This document shows positions 1-7,891 of a stretch of DNA of 64,000 bases, piece after piece; the stretch's first letter is position 1, and each line of letters begins with the position of its first letter. The stretch covers positions 1,373,311 to 1,437,310 of the forward strand of contig NZ_CP009149.1 of assembly GCF_000739065.1 (NCBI RefSeq), written 5' to 3'. Origin of the DNA: Methanocaldococcus bathoardescens (lineage in GTDB: Archaea; AGJL01; Methanococci; Methanococcales; Methanocaldococcaceae). The position numbers were made by a program, and so were the translations under genes. The notes beneath the pieces were generated by a model. That model searched no databases. It was not told the origin of the DNA and worked only from the letters and a program-made list of their open reading frames with translations.

Positions 1-28
1 TTATATTTATAATAGTCATATAAAAAAC

Positions 29-198
29 TTAATAGGACTTTCGCACTTTATATATTAACTTTGGAACTTGGATGCTAAAGGTATCATTAACAGGTTGAAT
101 GCACTTCAAATATTTATTAAGGCAATTTTGAAGCCATCGGCTTCAATTAACCTGTTAATTTTCCTTATAAATATTTATTCCTGCGAAAGTCCTATTAA
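29..198. mobile_element. MITE-like element with 17-bp perfect terminal inverted repeats
   Basis: The ends TTAATAGGACTTTCGCA (29-45) and its exact reverse complement (182-198) enclose 170 bp with no coding capacity. A second, nested inverted repeat (ATTAACAGGTT against AACCTGTTAAT) lies inside, around 86-157. A non-coding palindrome of this size with perfect ends fits a miniature inverted-repeat transposable element. Its termini share the ATAG..CTTTC pattern with the element at 18472-18583. No transposase gene is present in the window. Confidence 0.7.
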
Positions 199-200
199 TC

Positions 201-276
201 AAAATAGTCCTCGATGATGAGTAGCAAAAACTGAAAATGTGATGAGCCCTTTGGGGTATCTGAGAGGAACTATTTT
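201..276 (+). ncRNA. Box C/D guide sRNA
   Basis: All four boxes are present in order: C box ATGATGA (214-220), D' box CTGA (231-234), C' box GTGATGA (239-245) and D box CTGA (260-263). The guide segments are 221-230 upstream of D' and 246-259 upstream of D. By the family rule, the RNA directs 2'-O-methylation of the nucleotide paired five bases upstream of each D/D' box. The ends are held by an extended stem (201-212 with 264-276, one bulged A), longer than the usual 4-5 bp. The D guide would pair with AUACCCCAAAGGGC. I could not identify the target. It begins two bases after the palindromic element at 29-198. Confidence 0.85.
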
Positions 277-313
277 TTATAAAATAGGTTTATAATTGTT
301 TTATATCAATATT

Positions 314-1444
314 TTAATCAAGCATCCAAATATCTATGATATCTCCTTCGTTCTTTTCTAATTCATTTTCTTTTATTATAGCTAATCCATCAGCATCCAA
401 TATTGAAGTTAATATATTGGAGCCTTTAAATGTTGGATAAGCAATTCCATTTTTTAATTTCACAGGCCTTAAATATAAAAAATCTGGCTCTGAAATTATT
501 TTTTCAGATAATTTTGCTTTAATAATCTTTCTTCTATATGGTTTATGTGTCATTTTCATTAAAAAAGGAAGTAAAAATACATAGCTACAAACTAAACATG
601 AAACTACATTCCCAGGCATACAGAAAATTGGCTTTTTGTCTATTTTTCCAAATAGCATAGGCATTCCTGGTCTCATTTTAACTTTATGGAATAAAATTTC
701 TCCTAAATCTTTTACAACCTTTGGAAGAAAATCTTTCTCTCCAACAGAAACTCCACCAGAAGTTACAACAACATCACATTTTTCTGACGCTTCAATTATT
801 TTCTCTTTTATTTCATTAAAGTCATCCTTCACAATCCCTAAAAATATTGGCTTACAACCTGCTTTTTTTACAATGGACGAGATTGTTTTTGAATTTATAT
901 CTTTAGTCATCTTAAATAATTCATTACCAGTTGATATAATCCCAATTTTTGGAATTTTATAAACTTTCACTTCTTCAATTCCTAAGCCAGCTAAAACACC
1001 AATATTTCTCTCATTTATTAAAGTTCCCTTTTTTAAAATTCTCTCTCCTTTCTTTATATCACAACCTTTTCTTGAAATCTCTTCAATTCTATCAAAGCTT
1101 ATAACAACCGCTTTATTTCCAACTCTTACTGTGTTTTCAATGGGAATAACATACTTTGTATTTTTTGGAACTTTTCCACCAGTAGCAACTAAAACACACT
1201 CATTTCCATTTATCTCTAAATCCTTATCATCTCCAGCAAAGACCTGTTCAATTAAAACATACTCATCTAAAATCTCTGCAACTGCATAACCATCAATATC
1301 GCTTCTATCAAATCTTGGAATATCTATATCACTTACTATATCTTCCGCCAAAACTCTTCCATAGGCATCTTCTATTTTAACATATTCAGTTTTGTTAAAA
1401 TGAAATTTGCTTAAAATTTTCTCGGCTTCTTTAACTGAAATCAT
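314..1444 (-). CDS. moeA: MoeA-family molybdopterin molybdenumtransferase
   Basis: This 376-residue protein belongs to the MoeA family, which inserts molybdate (or tungstate) into adenylylated molybdopterin in the cytoplasm. Visible marks are the N-terminal RFDRSDIDGYAV segment (MoeA domain 1/2), the molybdopterin-binding signature TSGGVSVGEKDF around residues 229-240 and GRVLAEDI near residue 29. The length fits a plain MoeA, without the extra C-terminal substrate-binding domain some archaeal paralogues carry. ATG at 1444 follows a GGTGAT Shine-Dalgarno site. It lies downstream of, and on the same strand as, the formylmethanofuran dehydrogenase operon, whose catalytic subunit needs this cofactor. 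A palindrome shared with the fmd upstream region lies 53 bp before its start. Confidence 0.9.
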   Translation of the reverse strand: MISVKEAEKILSKFHFNKTEYVKIEDAYGRVLAEDIVSDIDIPRFDRSDIDGYAVAEILDEYVLIEQVFAGDDKDLEINGNECVLVATGGKVPKNTKYVIPIENTVRVGNKAVVISFDRIEEISRKGCDIKKGERILKKGTLINERNIGVLAGLGIEEVKVYKIPKIGIISTGNELFKMTKDINSKTISSIVKKAGCKPIFLGIVKDDFNEIKEKIIEASEKCDVVVTSGGVSVGEKDFLPKVVKDLGEILFHKVKMRPGMPMLFGKIDKKPIFCMPGNVVSCLVCSYVFLLPFLMKMTHKPYRRKIIKAKLSEKIISEPDFLYLRPVKLKNGIAYPTFKGSNILTSILDADGLAIIKENELEKNEGDIIDIWMLD

Positions 1445-1496
1445 AACATCACCGTAATTATATTAGGTTAATTTTTGTCTAATAAATTAATTAAAA

Positions 1497-1511
1497 TTAG
1501 TTACTAAATAT
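1497..1511. promoter_or_regulatory. Candidate operator upstream of moeA (TTAGTTACTAAATAT)
   Basis: The 15-mer TTAGTTACTAAATAT contains the palindrome TTAGT-T-ACTAA. The same 15-mer occurs in reverse orientation at 6695-6709, in the divergent region upstream of the fmd operon. Repetition at two sites flanking the same molybdenum/tungsten genes suggests a regulator site. The regulator is unknown. Confidence 0.4.
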
Positions 1512-1537
1512 TGTAAAAAAAATAAATAATAAAAGCT

Positions 1538-1572
1538 ATGATACGCCTCCCTTAACGGGTTCGGCGTATCAT
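1538..1572 (-). ncRNA. Archaeal SECIS element in the fmdB 3' UTR
   Basis: Read on the minus strand, a 10-bp stem (AUGAUACGCC with GGCGUAUCAU) is followed by the asymmetric internal loop GAA on the 5' side and A on the 3' side. A 3-bp CCC/GGG stem then carries a small loop. This is the archaeal selenocysteine insertion sequence consensus. It starts 39 nt after the fmdB stop codon, the usual 3'-UTR position in methanogens, and serves the in-frame UGA at 2581-2583. It would act with the selenocysteine elongation factor SelB, which is not in this window. Confidence 0.95.
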
Positions 1573-1587
1573 CCTAAACGTTTAGCT

Positions 1588-1604
1588 GGCTGGACTTCCT
1601 GGCT
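1588..1604 (-). promoter_or_regulatory. 3' UTR arm complementary to fmdB coding sequence just past the Sec codon
   Basis: The minus-strand sequence AGCCAGGAAGTCCAGCC is a perfect 17-nt complement of the fmdB coding stretch at 2535-2551. It begins 7 nt after the stop codon and ends 15 nt before the SECIS stem. The coding partner begins 29 nt after the UGA and encodes the conserved AGLPGCTAG segment. Pairing would loop out about 930 nt and place the SECIS near the UGA. The complementarity is seen directly; its function is inference. Confidence 0.6.
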
Positions 1605-1611
1605 TAATTTT

Positions 1612-2943
1612 TTAGTTTTTCTTTCCTTCTTTAATTTCCTTAACCTTTACAAATATCTGTCTTAAAGTGTCTTCATTACTCTTTGTGAATGGGAATGGTG
1701 AGGTTGTGAATGGTTTTGCATACAAAGTTAAGCCGTCAAATCTATAGAACGTTGCTCCACATTCCATTCCATCAATAACTCCTGGCAATACTACATCTGA
1801 AGCGTAAGGTGTAGGGCCGGGAGCTATATCTATACAAACCATCGGAATTTCATTTAAATATTTTGCACAGTCTTTTGGTGTATGTGCTACAATATCAGCG
1901 GCAACAACTAACACAGCGTCAATTTCTCTTTCTCTCAAAAGGTCAGCAAATGTGAACTCTCCTGGATTGTATCTTGGATAACCTCTTGCGAAATCTAAAC
2001 CGTAAGGGTAGCCATACATGTATGAAGCAACTTGGTTGAATCCATTAACGTTACAGTGCCCTCTTAAAGCTCCAATAGCACATTTTGTATATTTGTTTAA
2101 TTCCCTAACTAAAGTTAAGACACATTCAATATTTCTATGCCCACCTCTTGATGCTGGCAACCCTAAACCACCATAAATCTTTACAAATTTAGCGTTTTTC
2201 ATCCACTCAACCATTTCTTCCATAACCTCAATTGGAACGCCAGTGATTTTCTCAACACTATGGTGAGGTTTTTTACCCCTCAATATTGTTAATAAGGCAG
2301 AGAACATCTCATAGTCAGTGTTTGGCTTTAACTGAACATGTAAATCTGCTAACTTTGCAGTATCTGTTTTTCTTGGGTCAACAACAACTATCTTTCTATC
2401 CTTTCTACCTCTCTCAGTCCAATAACCTCTTGCAAAGACTGAATATCTACTCATATGTCTTGGGTGTGAGTGCATCGGATTACAGCCCCAGAATATTATT
2501 AAATCAGCTCTATTTTTTACCTCACCGGCAGTACAGCCAGGAAGTCCAGCCTCTTGAACCCCCATTAAAGTAGGCCCGTGTCATATTGTTGAGTTTGAAT
2601 CAACAACTCCCCCTAAGTATTCAGCCATGTGCAATCCAACAATATGGGCTTCAGCAGATGTCTCAGCTCCCATAAATAATAAAGGTCTTTTAGCATTTGC
2701 TAAAATTTCTGCTGCTTTTTCTATAGCTTCTTCCCAGCTAACTTTAACAAACTTTCCATTTTTCTTTATCATTGGTTCTCTTATTCTATGTGGGCTAACA
2801 AGCTCTTTAAACTTTGGTGCTCCTTCTCTACAAACATTTTTTACAATTATCTCCTGCTTTTCTTCATCATACCAAACCTCTATATCATCACACGCCATCC
2901 CACAGACGGGACAAGTTATGCCCCTAAAAACCTTCATAGTCAT
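1612..2943 (-). CDS. fmdB: Formylmethanofuran dehydrogenase subunit B, selenoprotein
   Basis: This is the catalytic subunit of the molybdenum/tungsten enzyme that reduces CO2 to formylmethanofuran, the first step of methanogenesis. The two open segments 2581-2952 and 1612-2565 are one frame interrupted by TGA at 2581-2583. The flanking residues DSNSTI-U-HGPT match the family active site, where the metal ligand is Cys or Sec, so the UGA encodes selenocysteine 121 of a 443-residue protein. The N-terminal CPVCGMACDDIEV motif supplies an Fe-S site. A SECIS hairpin follows the gene. I chose ATG at 2943 because GGGTGA lies 5 nt upstream; the GTG at 2952 overlaps that site. Last gene of the fmdE-fwdA-fmdCD-fmdB operon. 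Annotation pipelines will probably split it in two. Confidence 0.95.
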
Positions 2944-2948
2944 AAATC

Positions 2949-4187
2949 TCACCCATATATCTTTTTCATAATCTCTTCAGCAGTTAATATCTCAGCTTTT
3001 CCTTTAACTGGTTCAACATAGACATAACACCCCTTATAGAGTGGAGAACCCATGGATTCAGTGTATGAGCCAATAACAACATTAGCCCAAATAGACCTTG
3101 GAATAAATACAGTTCCCTCTTGGAGAGAATCATCAGGAATTGCTCTTAGAGTTATACTTGCTTTCTTATCCTCACTGATTACATTCACGTACTTTGGCTT
3201 TCCAAGATAGGCATAGTCATTTGGATGAATATAGCAGACTGCACACTCTTTAACGTATTTTTCAGTGAATTTCTTTCCTCCTTTGATGATTTCTCCCTGA
3301 ACAACAGTACTTCCAGTGTTTAGAAGAGCTTTAATTCCTCCATCATATCTGTAATCTTCATAGCATTCATACAACTCTGGCTCTATAAGTCCAAGGTTTT
3401 TCTCTTTTAAAGCATACAAAACTCCTTTTGGTTTTCTACTTATCGCATAATCTCCAATAAATTTGAGATATTCTCCATAAATTGTCATATCATTTATGTT
3501 TAAATCCTTCTCTTCCCCAATAAATTCAAATCCTGGGGCAAAAAATCTTATTCTTCCACAAACAACTATTGTTCCTTTTGTCATCTCTACTCCAACAGCC
3601 CTCTCAGCATTTCCTCCGATATAGATAAATCCTCCATTCTGCCTAATCCCACAAAACTGCCTAACATTTCCTTTTATAATAATCTCTCCGCCTGTTATTG
3701 CAGCCCCAACGTTGTTTCCAGCATCTCCTTCAACAATAATCTTTCCTCCCTTCATTCCATGCCAACTCCCCCTATAAGCAGAACCAACATAATCTCCAGC
3801 GTTTCCGTTGATTTTTATTAACCCTCCTTCCATCTCCCTACCAACCCAGTGTTTTGCATTTCCATTAACAATAATCTCTCCGCCTTTCATTTCAGAACCA
3901 AGCTGGATTCCAACATTTCCATTTATTATAATTTTACCAGAGCTCATTTGATAGCCAATATACTTTACCCTCTCAACATCTCCTTCAATTATTATTGTTA
4001 CATCTTTTTCGCCATTTGAGCTTATATCAACATCAAAGAACTCTGAAATTGGGTATCTATTAGGCCCCTGCCAAACTAATAGAGATTCAATTTCCTCTTT
4101 ACTCTTATTTGCAAATATATCTGGATTTATAACTTCTGCCTCTATTGGAATGTCTGGCTCTCCTTTTGGTATCAAGATGATTTCCAT
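2949..4187 (-). CDS. fmdC: Formylmethanofuran dehydrogenase, fused subunits C and D
   Basis: This is a 412-residue fusion. Residues about 60-270 hold the repeated G-x-x-x-G strands of the FwdC/GltB-type right-handed beta-helix, with blocks such as GGEIIVNGNAKHWVG and GGKIIVEGDAGNNVG. Residues about 285-410 resemble FwdD, the molybdopterin-dinucleotide-binding beta-barrel (NTGSTVVQGEI, HPNDYAYLG, IPDDSLQEG). Tungsten-type operons usually encode C and D separately; as I recall it, the molybdenum-type FmdC of methanogens is fused this way. The gene lies 2 bp after fwdA and 5 bp before fmdB, so co-translation is likely. ATG at 4187 follows GGGTGA. Which metal is used cannot be told from sequence. 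Confidence 0.9.
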   Translation of the reverse strand: MEIILIPKGEPDIPIEAEVINPDIFANKSKEEIESLLVWQGPNRYPISEFFDVDISSNGEKDVTIIIEGDVERVKYIGYQMSSGKIIINGNVGIQLGSEMKGGEIIVNGNAKHWVGREMEGGLIKINGNAGDYVGSAYRGSWHGMKGGKIIVEGDAGNNVGAAITGGEIIIKGNVRQFCGIRQNGGFIYIGGNAERAVGVEMTKGTIVVCGRIRFFAPGFEFIGEEKDLNINDMTIYGEYLKFIGDYAISRKPKGVLYALKEKNLGLIEPELYECYEDYRYDGGIKALLNTGSTVVQGEIIKGGKKFTEKYVKECAVCYIHPNDYAYLGKPKYVNVISEDKKASITLRAIPDDSLQEGTVFIPRSIWANVVIGSYTESMGSPLYKGCYVYVEPVKGKAEILTAEEIMKKIYG

Positions 4188-4189
4188 AG

Positions 4190-5938
4190 CTATTCACCCA
4201 CATTTATTGGCGTTGCTTTTGTTAAATAATGCTCTGTTGTTGGATAATTGGTGAAATCAAATGTATAATACTTAAACCACTCTCTAACATCCTTAATCAT
4301 TTCATTATAGATTTCTTCATCTGGGAATTTGGCATTGCAGTAATATGTTTTCCCATCAGGTGTTGAAACAATCTTTCCATTGTGAGCAACAATTACTCCA
4401 CCGTTTATGGTGTATTCTGTACAAGAAAACTTCTTTTCTATGGTTTTGTAGTCATTTGGATTCAATGTATCTGGATTTATATCATAGATAGCTATGTCAG
4501 CATCAGCTCCAACACCCAAATGCCCCTTAATTGGTGCTAATCCAACAGCTTTTGCTGGTGTAGCCCTTGTAATTGTTGCTATTTCAAATAAACTCATTTC
4601 TCTATCAATGTTTGGAAGGTCTGTTCTCTCAGAAGCCCATTTGTGGCATTCTTTTAGCATATCTTCTCTTGCTTTTTTAGACATTAGCCATGAGATAACT
4701 TTTGGATAGTTTGTAAATGAGCCACCATTTGGACTGTCTGTTGTCATAACAACCTTCCATGGGTCTTCAACTCCTAACAACAACTCTAAACCCATTGCCC
4801 ACTGAACGCTATGCACACCATTTTTCTTTTTGTAGGTGAAAGGAACAATACCAGAACCGCACTCTAATTCAACATCATCATTAGACCATTTTCCTCCAGT
4901 TAAAACAGCTAAATCGTATAAATTAGGTCCATCCCCAGTCATACAAATTGCTGGACCAAAAACAACACAACCACTGTCAATAACAACGTGTTTTGATTTA
5001 TTTACATAGTCAATAATCCCTTTTGTTCCTGATTCAAAATCCTTCCATGAAGTCCCACCAAACGCGTTAAACTGCACATGAGTTAAATAAATGCTCTGCT
5101 CTCTCTCATAAGGAACTTTTGTCTTTATTTCTTCCTCAATCTCAACTTTTGGATTTGCCTTTACATCCTTTGGAACTGCTAATGTCTCTCTTGCTATCTC
5201 CCAATTTCCTGGATGTCCTAAACCATTGGCATGAACGTGTATTGACATTGGATAACCTAGCATTTCATTTACTTCTGCTAACCCTCTAATAATTTCTCTT
5301 GGTGTAACTTCAAAATGCAAATTTGGCTCATCTAAGGAATAGATGTTTAAACCCCAACCCCAATTTTCTACACCAGCAGGATTTACACACTTAATTCCAA
5401 AAGTTTTATGAGTTTTAATCATCCATGCAACATAGGCAGCGGTTTTTTCAATATCTCCTTCTTTTAAATACCTCATAATAAACCAATTGTTTCCAAGCAT
5501 TAAGTATGCACATTTATTTAAAATAGGGACGTGCTTTAGCTCTTCATGAGTGTGTTTTGCAAGCATTGGTGGTGTTGCAGCTTCGCAAACGGTTGTATAA
5601 CCCATTAGAGTATATTTATAACCCATAGCATAGCTTGAAGGCACGACATTTCCAGTTCCGCTGTGGGTTATATCAGTTTTTTCCATGCTGTGTTTGTGTT
5701 GGTACTCTGGACACATTAATCTACCAACTGTAACTTTAGGCCCAGCAACGTGAGTGTGGGAATCAACCCCTCCTGGCATTACTGTTTTGTTTGTAGCATC
5801 AATAACCTTTGCTTCTTTTAGGTCATTTGGCGATAGCTCTTCAACAATCTTTCCATCTTTAACAAAGATATCCATTTTTTCTCCATCAATTCCATTCAGT
5901 GGGTCAAACACGTATCCATTTTTTATTACAAGATTCAT
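4190..5938 (-). CDS. fwdA: Formylmethanofuran dehydrogenase subunit A (amidohydrolase)
   Basis: This 582-residue metal-dependent amidohydrolase condenses formate, made at subunit B and passed through an internal tunnel, with methanofuran. The zinc-binding HTH motif appears in GGVDSHTHVAGPK near residue 55. Further metal-ligand regions are SIHVHANGLGHPGN (about 236) and TTDSPNGGSF (about 398). The C-terminal HLGVGADADIAIYD is the typical amidohydrolase end strand. ATG at 5938 lies about 15 bp after fmdE, with a GGTGAT site. The length matches the family. Confidence 0.95.
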   Translation of the reverse strand: MNLVIKNGYVFDPLNGIDGEKMDIFVKDGKIVEELSPNDLKEAKVIDATNKTVMPGGVDSHTHVAGPKVTVGRLMCPEYQHKHSMEKTDITHSGTGNVVPSSYAMGYKYTLMGYTTVCEAATPPMLAKHTHEELKHVPILNKCAYLMLGNNWFIMRYLKEGDIEKTAAYVAWMIKTHKTFGIKCVNPAGVENWGWGLNIYSLDEPNLHFEVTPREIIRGLAEVNEMLGYPMSIHVHANGLGHPGNWEIARETLAVPKDVKANPKVEIEEEIKTKVPYEREQSIYLTHVQFNAFGGTSWKDFESGTKGIIDYVNKSKHVVIDSGCVVFGPAICMTGDGPNLYDLAVLTGGKWSNDDVELECGSGIVPFTYKKKNGVHSVQWAMGLELLLGVEDPWKVVMTTDSPNGGSFTNYPKVISWLMSKKAREDMLKECHKWASERTDLPNIDREMSLFEIATITRATPAKAVGLAPIKGHLGVGADADIAIYDINPDTLNPNDYKTIEKKFSCTEYTINGGVIVAHNGKIVSTPDGKTYYCNAKFPDEEIYNEMIKDVREWFKYYTFDFTNYPTTEHYLTKATPINVGE

Positions 5939-5953
5939 AATATCACCAAAAAT

Positions 5954-6526
5954 CTAATTTTGGCAGGATGGACAGATGGTTTCATTTTCTTTTTGTATAA
6001 ACGGCTCGTTGCAGATTTCACACAGCTTTATAGATTTTTTTGATTTGCTTGGAACAAGAATATCAACAAACTCGTAAGAGTAGATATCTTCACCAGCATT
6101 GACAATGTCTAAAATAACATCATCATGGGGAACTTTTTCAATGTTTAGATACCAAGCATGAAGCTTTGGATATTTGGCAGTTTTTTTAGGGTCAAGAATT
6201 ATTCTAACCCCTTTCACAACTTCCCCCTCTCTACCCCATTTATTTACAGTAACTGCCATCTTTCCAGTGTCACTGATTTTTAATCTCTTATTTCCAGTTG
6301 TGCATTTTCCGAGAATTTGGAATGCATCAGGAATGCAGTTGTAGGTTTCGCAGGTAACATAAACTCTGTCTTTTTCATCAATATTGAGAATTTTCTTAGC
6401 TAAATTAAACATAAAAATCCCAATTAAAACTCCTGGACTCAAACAACCATGAAAATCAATGACTTTTTCAATGTCTTCCTTTTTAATGCCGCTGAGTTTG
6501 TTAGCTATGGAATTTAGAACATCCAT
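5954..6526 (-). CDS. fmdE: FmdE, formylmethanofuran dehydrogenase accessory subunit
   Basis: This 190-residue FmdE-domain protein heads the operon. The N-terminal signature DFHGCLSPGVLIGIF (residues about 24-38) and a conserved Cys in CETYNCIPDA are FmdE marks. The C-terminus has a small zinc ribbon (CEICNEPF..ETICPSCQN). FmdE proteins co-occur with the molybdenum-type enzyme, but their biochemical role is not settled. ATG at 6524-6526 follows GGTGATACCCGT. A 245-bp promoter region with repeated TTAGTAAC-type motifs lies upstream, divergent to the small Fe-S fragment. Confidence 0.88.
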   Translation of the reverse strand: MDVLNSIANKLSGIKKEDIEKVIDFHGCLSPGVLIGIFMFNLAKKILNIDEKDRVYVTCETYNCIPDAFQILGKCTTGNKRLKISDTGKMAVTVNKWGREGEVVKGVRIILDPKKTAKYPKLHAWYLNIEKVPHDDVILDIVNAGEDIYSYEFVDILVPSKSKKSIKLCEICNEPFIQKENETICPSCQN

Positions 6527-6771
6527 ACGGGTATCACCGAGTTAATTAAAATTGATTACTTAACTGTATGTGATTACGTAGTTTACATATGTTAGTAACG
6601 TCTACAAATTATGTAGTCAGACATTTTATATATATAAGTTACGACTTATGATTAAGACAAAAAATATTTATTTGTGATAATTTTTATAATTCACATATTT
6701 AGTAACTAAAACCAAAAACATATAAAGATATAAATATTTTAATTCTTAGTGTTCCTTTGAGAGGTGGTATA
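6527..6771. promoter_or_regulatory. Divergent upstream region of fmdE with repeated palindromes
   Basis: This AT-rich stretch lies between fmdE (minus) and the Fe-S fragment (plus). It holds TATA-like TTTATATATA at about 6634-6643, ATATTTAGTAACTAA at 6695-6709 (identical in reverse orientation to 1497-1511) and GTTAGTAAC at 6591-6599. The arrangement fits a regulated divergent promoter. No regulator gene lies adjacent. Confidence 0.45.
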
Positions 6772-6921
6772 TTGCAACAGATAAAAGAGGTTTATAATGG
6801 CATTATAACAATATCGAGAAATGGTATTGAAAAAAGGGAGTTAATGTGGAATGATTACCTATGTGTTGGTTGCGGTATCTGTAGAGTTGTTTATTGGGAG
6901 AAATTAGATTTATTATTATGA
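6772..6921 (+). pseudogene. Short remnant of a 4Fe-4S protein
   Basis: A 49-codon reading frame starts at TTG and follows a good GAGGTGG Shine-Dalgarno site. It carries DYLCVGCGICRVVYW, the start of a ferredoxin-type cluster motif (C-x2-C-x2-C), but the fourth Cys-Pro is missing and the frame stops 12 codons later. The N-terminus looks like that of larger methanogen Fe-S proteins (FrhB/FdhB or ferredoxin-subunit types). The intact translation start with a truncated end suggests a gene broken by deletion. A real small protein cannot be excluded. Confidence 0.5.
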
Positions 6922-6993
6922 AATTATTAAAAGCAAAGGTTTATATTATGTCTATTTTTAAAATTTTTAATACTTCTTTGAGTTGGTGATATT

Positions 6994-7770
6994 ATGATTA
7001 TTGATGGTATTGTTGAGAGAGTTAATGATTTTATAAGTGCTAATAAATTTGAATTTAAAATTGTTGATTTCTCTTTTGCTCTGCCATATAGCTATGTATT
7101 AATTGAAAAAGATGGTAGAAAATCTCTTGGGGTAGCGATGACTTTGTTAGAGGAATATAAGGGGCATAGTGAAAAGAGAAAAGTTGATTCTGAAGTAAAA
7201 ACCATCAATGATTTTGTAAATATGGCTAATGACTTAGATATTATTAATAGAACTCTTGGATTAGCGACAATAAATGCCATTTCTCAATATTTTATTAAAT
7301 TAACTGAAGATGATTACAGTAGGGATATAGTAGATTTAATTTTAAAGCATAAGGGGATTAAAAAAATTGCTTTTATTGGAAATATGATGCCATTGGTTAA
7401 AACTTTAAAAGAAAATGGTGATTTTGAGTTCTATATATTTGAGAGAAATCCAAAACATACAACAAGTGAAACAATAAGTGATGCTTTTGAATATGCATTA
7501 TTGCCAAAGATGGATGCTGTTTTAATTAGCGGGACATCTTTATTAAATAATAGCTTAGATATGATTTTAGATAGAGCTAAAAATGCTAAATTAAAAATTT
7601 TGATAGGGCCGAGTGCTCAAATTCTACCAGAATTTGTTAAAGATTATGGAATTGACTATATTGCTTCAGTTCATACAATAGATGTTGATAAAGCTCTGTA
7701 TAATTTAAAACTTGGCTCTTCTTTTGGATTGTTTAAAAAATATTCTAAGAAATATGTTGTTAAGGTGTAG
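6994..7770 (+). CDS. DUF4213/DUF364 family protein
   Basis: This 258-residue cytoplasmic protein has an N-terminal DUF4213-like part (residues about 1-105) and a C-terminal DUF364 part with a Rossmann-like run (IKKIAFIGNMMPLVKTLK; AVLISGTSLLN; LKILIGPSAQILPEF). DUF364 is described as a putative heavy-metal chelation domain; its biochemical function is not known. ATG at 6994 follows GGTGAT. It sits downstream of the region divergent to the Mo/W formylmethanofuran dehydrogenase, which is compatible with a role around metals, but that is only context. Confidence 0.75.
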   Translation: MIIDGIVERVNDFISANKFEFKIVDFSFALPYSYVLIEKDGRKSLGVAMTLLEEYKGHSEKRKVDSEVKTINDFVNMANDLDIINRTLGLATINAISQYFIKLTEDDYSRDIVDLILKHKGIKKIAFIGNMMPLVKTLKENGDFEFYIFERNPKHTTSETISDAFEYALLPKMDAVLISGTSLLNNSLDMILDRAKNAKLKILIGPSAQILPEFVKDYGIDYIASVHTIDVDKALYNLKLGSSFGLFKKYSKKYVVKV

Positions 7771-7891
7771 AATTTAAAATCATTGGAGGTATTATTTTTT
7801 AAATTTTAAGAGTAAGAGTTATAAAATAAAATCACAAACTTTAAAGTAGATTTTCTAATTTTTTAATGTTAATAATATTGATGGTGATAGT

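Noticed and set aside
2581-2583. TGA as a true stop or a nonsense mutation in fmdB
   Set aside because: The reading frame continues with full family conservation, the position is the known Cys/Sec ligand and a consensus SECIS follows.
2286-2971. Plus-strand frames opposite fmdB
   Set aside because: They are antisense shadows of a well-supported gene, with no ribosome site and no family resemblance.
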